From the NCBI GenBank assembly GCA_930633495.1, contig CAKNFJ010000001.1:2627001-2691000 (forward strand): DNA of 64,000 nt. Reading direction: 5' to 3'. The translations under genes and the position numbers were made by a program. This DNA is from Hyphomicrobiales bacterium. GTDB taxonomy: Bacteria > Pseudomonadota > Alphaproteobacteria > Rhizobiales > Beijerinckiaceae. The notes below the pieces were generated by a model. It was not told where the DNA came from. It made no database searches and saw only the letters and a list, made by a program, of their open reading frames with translations. This document shows, piece by piece, positions 27,516 through 35,380 of this stretch (position 1 is the stretch's first letter; every line of letters begins with the position of its first letter).

Positions 27516-28820
27516 ATGGACAGCAACGACAAGCGCCTTTCGGCCCTGCGCCGCCTTCTGGCCGAGGCGCATGACAAGCTCGGCCTGAAGCTCGGCTTCC
27601 TGCTCTGGGACGGCAGCAGCGTTCCCGCATCCTGGCCCGCCGAGGGGCTTGCGATCCGCATCGCCGATCCGGGCGTGCCGGCGGCGCTGATCCGGAAGCC
27701 GAAGCTCGACACGCTGCTCAACCTGCACATTGCGGACCGGATCGCGATCCAGAACGGCTCGATCTTCGATCTTGCCGCGGCGCGGCCGGAGGGCAAGGTC
27801 GGCCGGTTGGCGCGCAATATCCCGAAGAGTGCGGTCTTCGACGTGGTGCGCCGCTTCGTCTTCGCGCCGGGCAGGGCCGAGGATGCGGTGAGCCACCGCA
27901 AGGGCGACGAGATCGCCCGCGACGGCGATCCGGCGACGAACAAGGCCAATGTCGCCTATCACTACGACGTCTCGAACGATTTCTACCGGCTCTTCCTCGA
28001 TGAGGAGATGGTCTACACCTGCGCCTATTTCACCGAGGATCACGGCGATATCGGCCGGGCGCAGCAGGACAAGCTCGACATGATCTGCCGGAAGCTGCGC
28101 CTGCAGCCCGGCGACCGCTTCCTCGACATCGGCTGTGGCTGGGGCGCGCTGGTCTGTCATGCCGCGCGCTATTACGGCGTCGAGGCCCATGGCGTGACGC
28201 TGGCCGAGGAGCAGCTCAAATATGCGCGCGAGAAGGTCGAGCGCTGGGGACTGCAGGACAAGGTGACGCTGCACTTACGCGACTACACGCAGATGGAGGG
28301 CGAGTTCGACAAGATCTCCTCGATCGGCATGTTCGAGCAGGTCGGCATCCGCAACTATCCGACCTATTTCCGCACGGTGAACCGGCTGCTGCGTCCGCGC
28401 GGGCTCTATCTGCACCACACCATCTCGCGCCGCGCCAAGAAGACCGAGAAGGCCTTCAACAAGATGCCGGCCGAGTACCGCGCGCTGGTGCGCTACATCT
28501 TCCCCGGCGGCGAACTGGATCATCTCGGCATGTCGATCACCAATCTCGAGCGCCACGGCTTCGAGGTCCACGATGTCGAAGGCTGGCGTGAGCATTATCA
28601 GCGCACGACGCGGCTGTGGTGGGAACGGCTCAATGCCAACAAGGACAAGGCGGAGGCGGAGATCGGTGCCGAGCGGACGCGGATGTGGCTGCTCTATCTC
28701 GCGGGCTGCTCGCTCGCCTTCGAGCGTGGCGGGGCGCTGATCAACCAGACGCTGGTCTCGAAGCGGCGCAAAGGGCCTTCGGGTCTGCCGCTGACGCGCG
28801 CAGACCTCTATCGCAACTGA
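27516..28820 (+). CDS. cyclopropane-fatty-acyl-phospholipid synthase family methyltransferase
   Basis: A 434-residue SAM-dependent enzyme of the Cfa/CmaA family. The N-terminal third binds membrane or lipid. The catalytic domain starts near NVAYHYDVSNDFYRLFLDEEMVYTCAYF, with the SAM loop DIGCGWGALVCHAARYYG and the GMFEQVGIRNYPTYF stretch; the C-terminus has WWERLNANKD. It would add a methylene group across unsaturated phospholipid acyl chains. It is preceded by 127 bp without recognised features. The start has no strong binding site. Confidence 0.88.
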   Translation: MDSNDKRLSALRRLLAEAHDKLGLKLGFLLWDGSSVPASWPAEGLAIRIADPGVPAALIRKPKLDTLLNLHIADRIAIQNGSIFDLAAARPEGKVGRLARNIPKSAVFDVVRRFVFAPGRAEDAVSHRKGDEIARDGDPATNKANVAYHYDVSNDFYRLFLDEEMVYTCAYFTEDHGDIGRAQQDKLDMICRKLRLQPGDRFLDIGCGWGALVCHAARYYGVEAHGVTLAEEQLKYAREKVERWGLQDKVTLHLRDYTQMEGEFDKISSIGMFEQVGIRNYPTYFRTVNRLLRPRGLYLHHTISRRAKKTEKAFNKMPAEYRALVRYIFPGGELDHLGMSITNLERHGFEVHDVEGWREHYQRTTRLWWERLNANKDKAEAEIGAERTRMWLLYLAGCSLAFERGGALINQTLVSKRRKGPSGLPLTRADLYRN

Positions 28821-28830
28821 ACGGTTTCCC

Positions 28831-28849
28831 GGCCGGCTTGCAGCCGGCC
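28831..28849. terminator. GC-rich hairpin between convergent genes
   Basis: GGCCGGCT and AGCCGGCC arms with a TGC loop, ten bases after the Cfa-family stop. It lacks a T run, so terminator activity is only suggested by its place between two convergent genes. Confidence 0.4.
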
Positions 28850-28905
28850 ACGCCGTTCATGCCTTCCTGTGCTGATGGGAGTGCCCGGCCATGCCGGGTC
28901 CGATC

Positions 28906-29223
28906 CTACTTCTTGATGAAGAGATCGAGCTTTCCGTGATGTTCGGCAAGCAGATAATAGAAAGTCAGGCGGGACTTGGTCCGATCGTCCTTCATATGCT
29001 CGCAGACCGCCTTGATCGAGCCGTCGAGGTCGCCGGATTTCAGGCCGAGTTTCTTCTTCAGGAAGTTTTCGCGAACACGATCGACTTCTGCCGAGTCGGA
29101 ACAGGCGACATAGCGCGTGTCCGGCTTGCTCATCACGAGCGCGTAGGCCTTCGACATCCCGGCGAAGGCGGCGTCGTTCAGCGGCTTCTTGGCATATTTC
29201 TTCACGTCGGCGAGGTGGTCCAT
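28906..29223 (-). CDS. DUF2853 family protein
   Basis: A 105-residue soluble protein (MDHLADVKKYAKKPLNDAAF... ending HGKLDLFIKK). It is typical of DUF2853, which is common in alphaproteobacteria and of unknown function. The ATG at 29223 follows AGGAAGGGG; the frame is open farther upstream to 29496 but the added residues do not resemble the family. It is lysine-rich and predicted helical. No operon partner. Confidence 0.82.
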   Translation of the reverse strand: MDHLADVKKYAKKPLNDAAFAGMSKAYALVMSKPDTRYVACSDSAEVDRVRENFLKKKLGLKSGDLDGSIKAVCEHMKDDRTKSRLTFYYLLAEHHGKLDLFIKK

Positions 29224-29461
29224 CGGGTAGCCCCTTCCTGGCCCGCTCGGGAGTGCGGGCGGTTGCGTGTCGCGGGCGGAGGTTAACGCGGTTCCATGCA
29301 GGGGGCGAGGGGGCAACGCGCGTGATTTCCGGATTTTGGAACGACTTGGCCCAGCCTTTGGTCGAAGGCGCGGAATGCACGACGGGGATAACGGGCCTCG
29401 TGTTCCCGCGGGTTGAATGTGGAGGGGCGCGGTGCTGCAAAGCAGCATACGCTGGAGCGAT

Positions 29462-30412
29462 ATGATGAAGCCGACGATTCTGATGGTGCCGCGCATGCCG
29501 GAGGCGCTCGTCGCGCGATTGCGCGAGCGCTACATCGTGCTCGGGCCGATGGAGCATTCGGTGCCCGAGGCGCTTCCAGAGGGGGCCGGCGCGGCCGAGG
29601 CGCTTCTCACCATGGGCAGCCTGCGGACCGATGCCGCGTTGATGGACGCGCTGCCGAAGCTCAGGCTGATCTGCTGTTACGGCACCGGCATCGAGGGCGT
29701 CGATAGGGCACATGCCAAGGCGCGGGGCATCGCGCTCGGCAATGCCGGAACGGCCAATGCCTCCAGCGTGGCGGAGTTCGCCATGGGGCTGATGCTCGCC
29801 ACGGCGCGCCAGATTCCGCAGGCCGACCGCTTCGTCCGGGCCGGGCGCTGGCAGGGCAACTCGGTGCAGCGCATGGCCTCGGTCCCGGGATTGGCCGGGC
29901 GCAAGCTCGGCATCTACGGGCTGGGCGCGATCGGCAGCCGCATCGCGCGGCGCGCCGAGGCCTTCGAGATGGAGATCGGCTACCACAACCGTTCGCGCCG
30001 CGCGGATGTGCCCTATCGCTACCACGACAGCTTGCTCGGCCTTGCGGAATGGGCCGATCTGCTGGTGGTTTCGGCCCGGGCGAGCGTAGAGAACCGTCAT
30101 GCCGTCGATGCCGCGGTGCTGAAGGCGCTGGGGCCCAGCGGCCATCTCGTCAACATCTCGCGCGGGATCGCGGTCGACGAGGAGGCATTGTGCGCGGCGT
30201 TGGAGGCGGGCGTGATCGCCGGGGCCGGGCTCGACGTCTATGAGAACGAGCCGCATGTCCCCGAACGTCTCAAGGCGCTCGACAACGTCGTGCTGACGCC
30301 CCATATCGCCGCCGCCTCGCATTCGGCGCAGGAAGCGCAGCAGGAGGTCATGCTCGGCAATCTCGACGCCTTTTTCGCCGGACGCCCGCTTCTCTCGCCG
30401 GTCGCGCTCTGA
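29462..30412 (+). CDS. D-isomer-specific 2-hydroxyacid dehydrogenase
   Basis: A 316-residue NAD(P)-dependent reductase. The NAD loop GIYGLGAIGSRIARRAEAF is in the central Rossmann domain. The substrate arginine lies in LVNISRGIAVDEEAL, the glutamate in AGLDVYENEPHVPE and the catalytic histidine in LTPHIAAASHS. It is closest in style to glyoxylate/hydroxypyruvate or 2-ketogluconate reductases. The start at 29462 has GGAGCG just upstream; the frame is open to 29417. It is a single gene, convergent with the YkuD gene four bases away. Confidence 0.88.
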   Translation: MMKPTILMVPRMPEALVARLRERYIVLGPMEHSVPEALPEGAGAAEALLTMGSLRTDAALMDALPKLRLICCYGTGIEGVDRAHAKARGIALGNAGTANASSVAEFAMGLMLATARQIPQADRFVRAGRWQGNSVQRMASVPGLAGRKLGIYGLGAIGSRIARRAEAFEMEIGYHNRSRRADVPYRYHDSLLGLAEWADLLVVSARASVENRHAVDAAVLKALGPSGHLVNISRGIAVDEEALCAALEAGVIAGAGLDVYENEPHVPERLKALDNVVLTPHIAAASHSAQEAQQEVMLGNLDAFFAGRPLLSPVAL

Positions 30413-30416
30413 GCGA

Positions 30417-30929
30417 TCAGGGCATGACGACGACCGGCGTGCCCATCTGGACGCGGGCATAGAGGTCGATCACGTCCTGATTGTGCATGCGGAAGCAGCC
30501 ATAGGAGGCGGCGGTGCCGATGGTGTTCGGCATGTTGGTGCCGTGGATGGCGTATTGCCCGCCGGGGCCGAGCCCGATGACGCGCGCGCCCATCGGGTTG
30601 CGCGGCGAGCCGCCGGGAATGACCTCCGGCAGACGCGGATTGTCGCGCCGGACCTCGGCCGGCGGGCTCCAGGCCGGGTCGACCTGCATCTCCTCGACAT
30701 ATTTGACGCCGCGCCACTGCTTGCCGGCCTTGCCGACGGCGATGGTGTAACGGATCGCCGTGCCAGGGGCGACGACGTAGTAGAGCCTGCGTTCGCCGGT
30801 GCGGATGACGATGGTGCCTGGTTCGAACCGGTCGTCGCGCAGCCCGACGACCTCGCGCGCTTCGGCGCTGATCGCGCCCGGCAGCAGCAGCGCTGCGGCA
30901 AGGCCGATGGCGACGGCATGTCTGGCCAT
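30417..30929 (-). CDS. secreted L,D-transpeptidase (YkuD domain)
   Basis: A 170-residue exported protein. The signal peptide is ARHAVAIGLAAALLLPGAISAEA. A YkuD domain follows with strands RLYYVVAPGTAIRYTIAVGK and the active-site block YAIHGTNMPNTIGTAASYGCFRMHN, containing the catalytic cysteine and histidine. It would make 3-3 cross-links in peptidoglycan or attach outer-membrane proteins. The ATG at 30929 is preferred over 30944 because GGGAG lies seven bases before it. This intact copy may cover for the frameshifted homologue at 9557. Confidence 0.88.
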   Translation of the reverse strand: MARHAVAIGLAAALLLPGAISAEAREVVGLRDDRFEPGTIVIRTGERRLYYVVAPGTAIRYTIAVGKAGKQWRGVKYVEEMQVDPAWSPPAEVRRDNPRLPEVIPGGSPRNPMGARVIGLGPGGQYAIHGTNMPNTIGTAASYGCFRMHNQDVIDLYARVQMGTPVVVMP

Positions 30930-31028
30930 GGTCGAAACTCCCATTCGGATCCGAACGGGTTTAGCGCCCAGTCATGAAGCACAGGTTGAGCGATATGGTG
31001 AAGCGGCGCTTCACGATGACACGCCAGT

Positions 31029-31134
31029 CTAGAGCATTTTCGAGCGAAGTGGATACCGGTTCGCGTTAAGAAAATGCGACAAAACAAAGAGATAGAGCAT
31101 TTCCGCGATTCGGAGAAACGCGGAAATGCTCTAG
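31029..31134 (-). mobile_element. 106-bp MITE, copy 2 (IS630-type ends)
   Basis: Same element as at 14349 but reversed: it begins CTAGAGCATTTTCGAGCG and ends CGCGGAAATGCTCTAG. The length is again exactly 106 bp including CTAG at both sides. It lies ten bases after the hmuV stop, where its hairpins could end hmuTUV transcription. Confidence 0.85.
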
Positions 31135-31143
31135 GCGCGCGGA

Positions 31144-31968
31144 TCAGGCAGCGGGCCTGGAACGGTGCTGCTGCGGCAGCAGGAAGGGCAGGCCCGGCGC
31201 AGGCGCGCGGCTCAGCGTCAGGTCGACCTTGAAGACCTGGCGCAGCAGCGCATCGTTGAGCGTGCGCGCCGGCGGCCCCTGCGCGATAATCCGCCCCTGA
31301 TCCATGACCACGAGATGGTCGGCATAGGTCACGGCGAGGTTGAGGTCGTGAAGCACGATCAGCACGGCGACGCCACGCGCGGCGATGCTGCGGGCCATGT
31401 CGAGCAAGGTGAGCTGATGGCAGAGGTCGAGGCTGGCGATCGGCTCGTCGAGGAAGAGGACCTGCCGTTCGGCGACGCTGCGCCCGGCCTCCAGCTGGCA
31501 CAGCACGCGGGCGAATTGCACGCGCTGCTGCTCGCCGCCCGAGAGCGTCTGATAGCGGCGGCCGGCGAGGTCGATCACGCCGGCTGCCGCAAGGCTGTCG
31601 GCGACGATGGCTTCGCGCCGCTGGCGCGTCAGAGCCCGGCCGATGCCGTCGACGCCGAGGCTTGCGACCTCGTAGACGCTGAACGGGAAGGCGAGGCGGG
31701 CATGCTGGGCCATGACGGCGCGCTGGCAGGCGAGGCGCCAGGCCGGGATCGCCGCGAGCGGCTCGCCTGCCATGCGGATCTCGCCGCCGGCCGGCTTCAT
31801 CTCGCCGGTCAGGAGCTTGAGCAGCGTCGATTTGCCGGCGCCGTTCGGGCCGATCAGGATCGTTGTCGTGCCGCCGGCGAGCTCCAGAGAAGCGTCCGCG
31901 ACGAGCTTCCGGCCGCCCGCGGCGAAGCTCACGGCATGGCCGGCGAGGATCGGCATCGCTTCAGACAT
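31144..31968 (-). CDS. hmuV: heme ABC transporter ATP-binding protein
   Basis: A 274-residue ATPase energising heme import. Walker A is LIGPNGAGKSTLLKLL, the signature is LSGGEQQRVQFARVL and Walker B is VLFLDEPIASLD, followed by a switch histidine in LIVLHDLNLA. The ATG at 31968 overlaps the hmuU stop (GATGTCTGA), showing translational coupling. It is last gene of hmuTUV. Confidence 0.92.
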   Translation of the reverse strand: MSEAMPILAGHAVSFAAGGRKLVADASLELAGGTTTILIGPNGAGKSTLLKLLTGEMKPAGGEIRMAGEPLAAIPAWRLACQRAVMAQHARLAFPFSVYEVASLGVDGIGRALTRQRREAIVADSLAAAGVIDLAGRRYQTLSGGEQQRVQFARVLCQLEAGRSVAERQVLFLDEPIASLDLCHQLTLLDMARSIAARGVAVLIVLHDLNLAVTYADHLVVMDQGRIIAQGPPARTLNDALLRQVFKVDLTLSRAPAPGLPFLLPQQHRSRPAA

Positions 31969-33067
31969 CGAGAGCACTCGTGCGGCGCAACAGCAGCCAC
32001 AGGAAGAAGGGCGCGCCGATCGTGGCGGTGACGATGCCGATCGGCAGCTCGGCCGGGGCGACGATCAGGCGCGCGACGATATCGGCGCCGACCAGCAGCA
32101 TCGCGCCGCCCAAAGCGGAGAGCGGCAGCAGCAGCCGGTGATCCGGGCCGACGGAAAGCCGGATCAGATGCGGCACGACGATGCCGACGAAGCCGATCAT
32201 GCCGGCCGAGGCGACGCTGGAGCCGACGGCCAGCGCGACGAGCAGGATCGCCAGCGCCTTGATGCGCTGGACCGGGATGCCGAGATGATAGGCCTCGGCC
32301 TCGCCCAGCATCAGCCCGTTCAGCCCGCGGGCCAGCAGCGGCATCGTCAGCAGCAGCGGCAGGATAATGGGGGCGACAGCGGACAGCTTGGTCCAGCTCG
32401 CCCCGCCGAGGCTGCCGAGCGACCAGAAGGTCAGGTCGCGCAGCTGCCGATCGTCCGAGACGAAGGCGAGAAGGCCCGTGAGGGCGCTCGCCATCGCGCC
32501 GAGCGCGACGCCGGCCAGCAGCATGGTGGCGACCGAGGTTCGGCCGCCACGCGTCGCAATGAGATAGAGCGCCAGCGTCGAGACGAGGCCGCCGCAGAAC
32601 GCGCCGACCGGAAGAGCGGCGAAGGGCAGCTTCATCATGGTGCCGGCGAGGAAACGGTCGCCGAGCACGATGGTCGCGGCGGCGGCGAGCGCTGCGCCGC
32701 TCGACACGCCGACGAGGCCGGGATCGGCCAGGGGATTGCGGAACAGCCCCTGCATCAGCGCGCCCGATACGGCAAGGCCGGCACCGACGAGCAGGCCGAG
32801 CAGCACGCGCGGCAAACGGATGTTGAGCACGACGAGGACGTCGCGCCCTTCGAGCAGGGCGGTGTCGCCGGTCAGTCTCGCCATCAGGATTTCGGCGACG
32901 CGGCCGGGCGGGATCGAGATCGCGCCCTGGCCGATCGCGACGACGGCGAGCAGCAGGCAGGCCAGCGACAGCCCCGCGACGGCGACCACGCCGATACGGC
33001 GCCGGCCGGTAATCAGCGTCGTCAGGGCCGTGGCGGCCATGGGCGGGGCGGGGGCCGCGAGGGTCAC
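31961..33067 (-). CDS. hmuU: heme ABC transporter permease
   Basis: A 368-residue FecCD/BtuC-type permease with about ten membrane segments. Landmarks are RLPRVLLGLLVGAGLAVSGALMQGLFRNPLADP and IGFVGIVVPHLIRLSVGPDHR, the coupling regions of this family. The GTG at 33065-33067 overlaps the hmuT stop by four bases (GTGA), so the start is set by coupling. The frame is open much further upstream only because it overlaps hmuT. Confidence 0.92.
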   Translation of the reverse strand: MTLAAPAPPMAATALTTLITGRRRIGVVAVAGLSLACLLLAVVAIGQGAISIPPGRVAEILMARLTGDTALLEGRDVLVVLNIRLPRVLLGLLVGAGLAVSGALMQGLFRNPLADPGLVGVSSGAALAAAATIVLGDRFLAGTMMKLPFAALPVGAFCGGLVSTLALYLIATRGGRTSVATMLLAGVALGAMASALTGLLAFVSDDRQLRDLTFWSLGSLGGASWTKLSAVAPIILPLLLTMPLLARGLNGLMLGEAEAYHLGIPVQRIKALAILLVALAVGSSVASAGMIGFVGIVVPHLIRLSVGPDHRLLLPLSALGGAMLLVGADIVARLIVAPAELPIGIVTATIGAPFFLWLLLRRTSALDV

Positions 33068-34002
33068 GGGGCGGCGGCCGTCTTCAGCGGAGGAATGGCG
33101 GCTTCCGGATAGATCGCCGCCATGAGATCGCGCGCGGCCATCGGCGTGCGCGGGCCGAAGCCGAGCAGGTAGAGGCCGTCCATATGGATCAGCCGCTTGC
33201 CGGCGGCGGCCGGCGTCTGCGCGAAGGACGGCATGGCGAAGAGTTCGTCCGGCGTGATGTTGTGGGCGCTGCTGTTGCGCATCATCAGCACCACCTCGGG
33301 CGCGGCCGCGGCGATGGCCTCGTCCGTCATCGGCTTGTAGCCCTCGATGGCGTCGGCGACGTTGAGGCCGCCGGCGAGCGAGATGATCCCATCGGCAGAG
33401 CTGTTGCGGCCGCCGACGAGCGCGCGGCCGTTCTGAAGGGAGAGCAGGAACAGAACGCGCTTTTTCTTCGCGATGCCGGAACGCAGGCTGGCGAGCTCCT
33501 CGAAACGGGCGCGTGTCTGCGCAGCCAGGCGTTCGGCGGGCGCCGCGGCGCCGATGGCGGCACCGATCGCTGCGATCTTGGAGGCGACGCCTTCGGGCGT
33601 CAGCCCGTCGGTGATGCGGGCGATCTTCACCCCCGACTCGGCGAGCAGCGACACCGCATCCGGCGGGCCGGCGCCGTCGATCAGCATGATGAGGCTGGGC
33701 TTGAGCGACAGCACGCCCTCGGCCGACAGCGCGCGCACATAGCCGACATTGGCCTTGTCCTTCAGCGCTTCGGCGGGAAACTGGCTGGTGGAATCGACGC
33801 CGACGATCCGACCCTGCAGGCCGAGCGCGTAGATGACCTCGGTGATGACTCCTCCGGCGACGACGATGCGCTCGGGCGTCTGGGCGAGGGCCGCGGGAGC
33901 AAGGCCGCCGAGTCCGAGCAGGCTCAATGCGGCGGTGGTCACCTGGCGCCGGTTCGGCCGCACCGGACCGCGATGTGCCGCATGATTGTGCGAGCCGGAC
34001 AT
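33064..34002 (-). CDS. hmuT: periplasmic heme-binding protein, Tat-exported
   Basis: A 312-residue class III binding protein. The N-terminus has a twin-arginine signal (RPNRRQVTTAALSLLGLGGLAPAALAQ). The mature part begins ERIVVAGGVITEVIYALGLQGRIVGVD and later reads LLIDGAGPPDAVSLL-like and VGGRNSSADGIISLAGG stretches typical of HmuT/ShuT. The ATG at 34002 follows GGAG by seven bases. It starts the hmuTUV operon and faces the IsdG-like gene across a 357-bp regulatory region. Confidence 0.9.
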   Translation of the reverse strand: MSGSHNHAAHRGPVRPNRRQVTTAALSLLGLGGLAPAALAQTPERIVVAGGVITEVIYALGLQGRIVGVDSTSQFPAEALKDKANVGYVRALSAEGVLSLKPSLIMLIDGAGPPDAVSLLAESGVKIARITDGLTPEGVASKIAAIGAAIGAAAPAERLAAQTRARFEELASLRSGIAKKKRVLFLLSLQNGRALVGGRNSSADGIISLAGGLNVADAIEGYKPMTDEAIAAAAPEVVLMMRNSSAHNITPDELFAMPSFAQTPAAAGKRLIHMDGLYLLGFGPRTPMAARDLMAAIYPEAAIPPLKTAAAP

Positions 34003-34074
34003 GTTGCAACTCCATTCGGGCAGGGCGGCAGATCGCAACACCGCAAACCGACCCGGTCGATAAAGAATCGGTTG

Positions 34075-34092
34075 ATTAGAACGATTCCATAA
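34075..34092. promoter_or_regulatory. candidate iron control element (Irr-type ICE box)
   Basis: ATTAGAACGATTCCATAA resembles the rhizobial ICE motif (TTTAGAA-N3-TTCTAAA): the left half TTAGAA fits well, the right half TTCCATAA less so. It is 73 bp upstream of the hmuT start, in the right place for Irr or a related Fur-family regulator to control heme uptake by iron. Confidence 0.5.
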
Positions 34093-34099
34093 CAAGTAG

Positions 34100-34130
34100 A
34101 TCCTTGTTTTTAATTATTCAAAACAAGGAT
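34100..34130. promoter_or_regulatory. 11-bp perfect inverted repeat in hmu promoter region
   Basis: ATCCTTGTTTT and its complement AAAACAAGGAT are separated by nine AT-rich bases. It lies next to the ICE-like box, between divergent heme genes. It could be an operator or an RNA hairpin in the leader of the IsdG-like gene. Confidence 0.5.
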
Positions 34131-34359
34131 TACCTTCATGGATTATTGACGGTGATATTCGGCTTTACTACAAGGGGTCAAGAGCAGCGACTGGACGTCG
34201 CCGGTTCGGCCGTGCGGCATTGCCATGCGGTCTGTCCCGCCGTGCGTCTTTCCGGGTGACGTGCTTCCAGGAGCGCGGCATGCGGAACCGGCGTTGTTCC
34301 GCCGTTTCGCGGCACCCTTCGCGTCAGCCGTCTTCGGCTTTTCAATGCAGGATTTGTCG

Positions 34360-34707
34360 ATGTTCATCGCCATGAATCGTTTCAAGGTCGTCAAGGGCGA
34401 GGAGGCCGCGTTCGAGACGGTCTGGTCCTCGCGCAAGAGCCGGCTCGACGAGATGCCGGGCTTCCTCTCCTTCCACCTGCTGAAGGGGCCGGAGAAGGAG
34501 GATCACACTCTCTATTCCTCGCATACGAGCTGGGCTTCCAAGGACGATTTCGTCGCCTGGACCAAGTCGGACCAGTTCCGCGAGTCGCATCGCAATGCCG
34601 GCCAGCCCCGGCCGAAGCCGATGTATCTCGGCCATCCCGAGTTCGAGGGCTTCGAGACGGTCCTCAGCGAGACCAATCCGCACCTGCCCCGCCAGGCGGC
34701 CGAGTGA
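34360..34707 (+). CDS. IsdG-type heme-degrading monooxygenase (ABM fold; HmuQ/HmuD-like)
   Basis: A 115-residue ferredoxin-like protein of the antibiotic-biosynthesis-monooxygenase fold. The catalytic triad of IsdG-type heme oxygenases (Asn, Trp, His) appears at N6 (MFIAMNRF), W67 (FVAWTKSDQF) and H77 (RESHRN), with the spacing of IsdG/IsdI. Bradyrhizobium HmuQ and HmuD are of this type. The start at 34360 follows CAGGA and gives the usual length; the frame is open upstream to 34225. It opens the heme ring to free iron. hutX follows ten bases after the stop. Confidence 0.87.
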   Translation: MFIAMNRFKVVKGEEAAFETVWSSRKSRLDEMPGFLSFHLLKGPEKEDHTLYSSHTSWASKDDFVAWTKSDQFRESHRNAGQPRPKPMYLGHPEFEGFETVLSETNPHLPRQAAE

Positions 34708-34717
34708 GGCCGGGCCG

Positions 34718-35239
34718 ATGACGACTGCCGATATCGCGACGCGCGACCCGATCGAGCACGCGCGCTCCCTGCTCGCCGCCAAGCCCGACGGCCTGATCGA
34801 GGCCGTGGCGCGCGAGGCGAAGGTGTCGACGCGCGCGGTTCTCGAACTGCTGCCGGCCGAGCAGCGCCTCCTCGTGGCGCCCGAGCGTTTCGAGGATGTC
34901 TGGAAGGAGCTGGCGACCTGGGGAACGGTGCTGTTCCTGATGCACACCCCCGACATCGTTCTGGAATGCGAGGGCTCGCTGCCCGTCGGCAGCTTCGGTC
35001 ATGGCTACTACAACATCCATGGCGACAGCCCGATCGGCGGGCATATCAAGGCCGAGAACTGCCGGGGGATCTTCCTCGTCGATCGCAGCACGGCGCAGGG
35101 CCGGCGCGCCTGCTCGGTCCAGTTCTTCAACGGCGCCGGCGAGGTGATGTTCAAGGTGTTCGTGCGGCGCGATGCCGCCCGCGAACTGCTGCCGGACCAG
35201 CTCGCGCGGTTCGAGGCGCTCAAGACCACATTCGCCTGA
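34718..35239 (+). CDS. hutX: cytosolic heme carrier HutX/HuvX family protein
   Basis: A 173-residue protein with the family features EGSLPVGSFGHGYYNIHGDSPIGGHIK and GRRACSVQFFNGAGEVMFKVFVRRD. HutX stores and hands heme to degradation enzymes in Vibrio. The first 60 residues form a small helical domain (VAREAKVSTRAVLELLPAEQR). It is co-directional with the IsdG-like gene, ten bases apart, forming a heme-use pair divergent from hmuTUV. No HmuS/HemS-type degradation protein is seen nearby. Confidence 0.88.
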   Translation: MTTADIATRDPIEHARSLLAAKPDGLIEAVAREAKVSTRAVLELLPAEQRLLVAPERFEDVWKELATWGTVLFLMHTPDIVLECEGSLPVGSFGHGYYNIHGDSPIGGHIKAENCRGIFLVDRSTAQGRRACSVQFFNGAGEVMFKVFVRRDAARELLPDQLARFEALKTTFA

Positions 35240-35380
35240 GCCGCAAAAAAGGCGCGATGCTCCGGTTCTTGTGTCGCGCCCCCGGGGGGCTTACGCCCCT
35301 CGACCCATGCTGGCCATGACCGAGATCAACCTGCTTTTAGCTCTACCGGCGCAGCCTTCGCTGCAGAAGGTGCGTCGTTC

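Larger units (their letters stand above)
34003..34359. other. hmu divergent intergenic region
   Basis: A 357-bp region between hmuT and the IsdG-like gene. It holds the candidate iron-control element and a strong inverted repeat listed separately, and should contain two promoters. I looked for a small hmuP-type gene and found none. Confidence 0.6.

Noticed and set aside
34141..34359. possible hmuP gene upstream of the IsdG-like gene
   Set aside because: No open frame of about 55 codons with a start and binding site was found; the first ATG is followed at once by a stop.
35250..35280. GGCGCGA...TCGCGCC hairpin after hutX as a terminator
   Set aside because: The T run would be on the minus strand, where no gene arrives, so a plus-strand terminator is not well supported.
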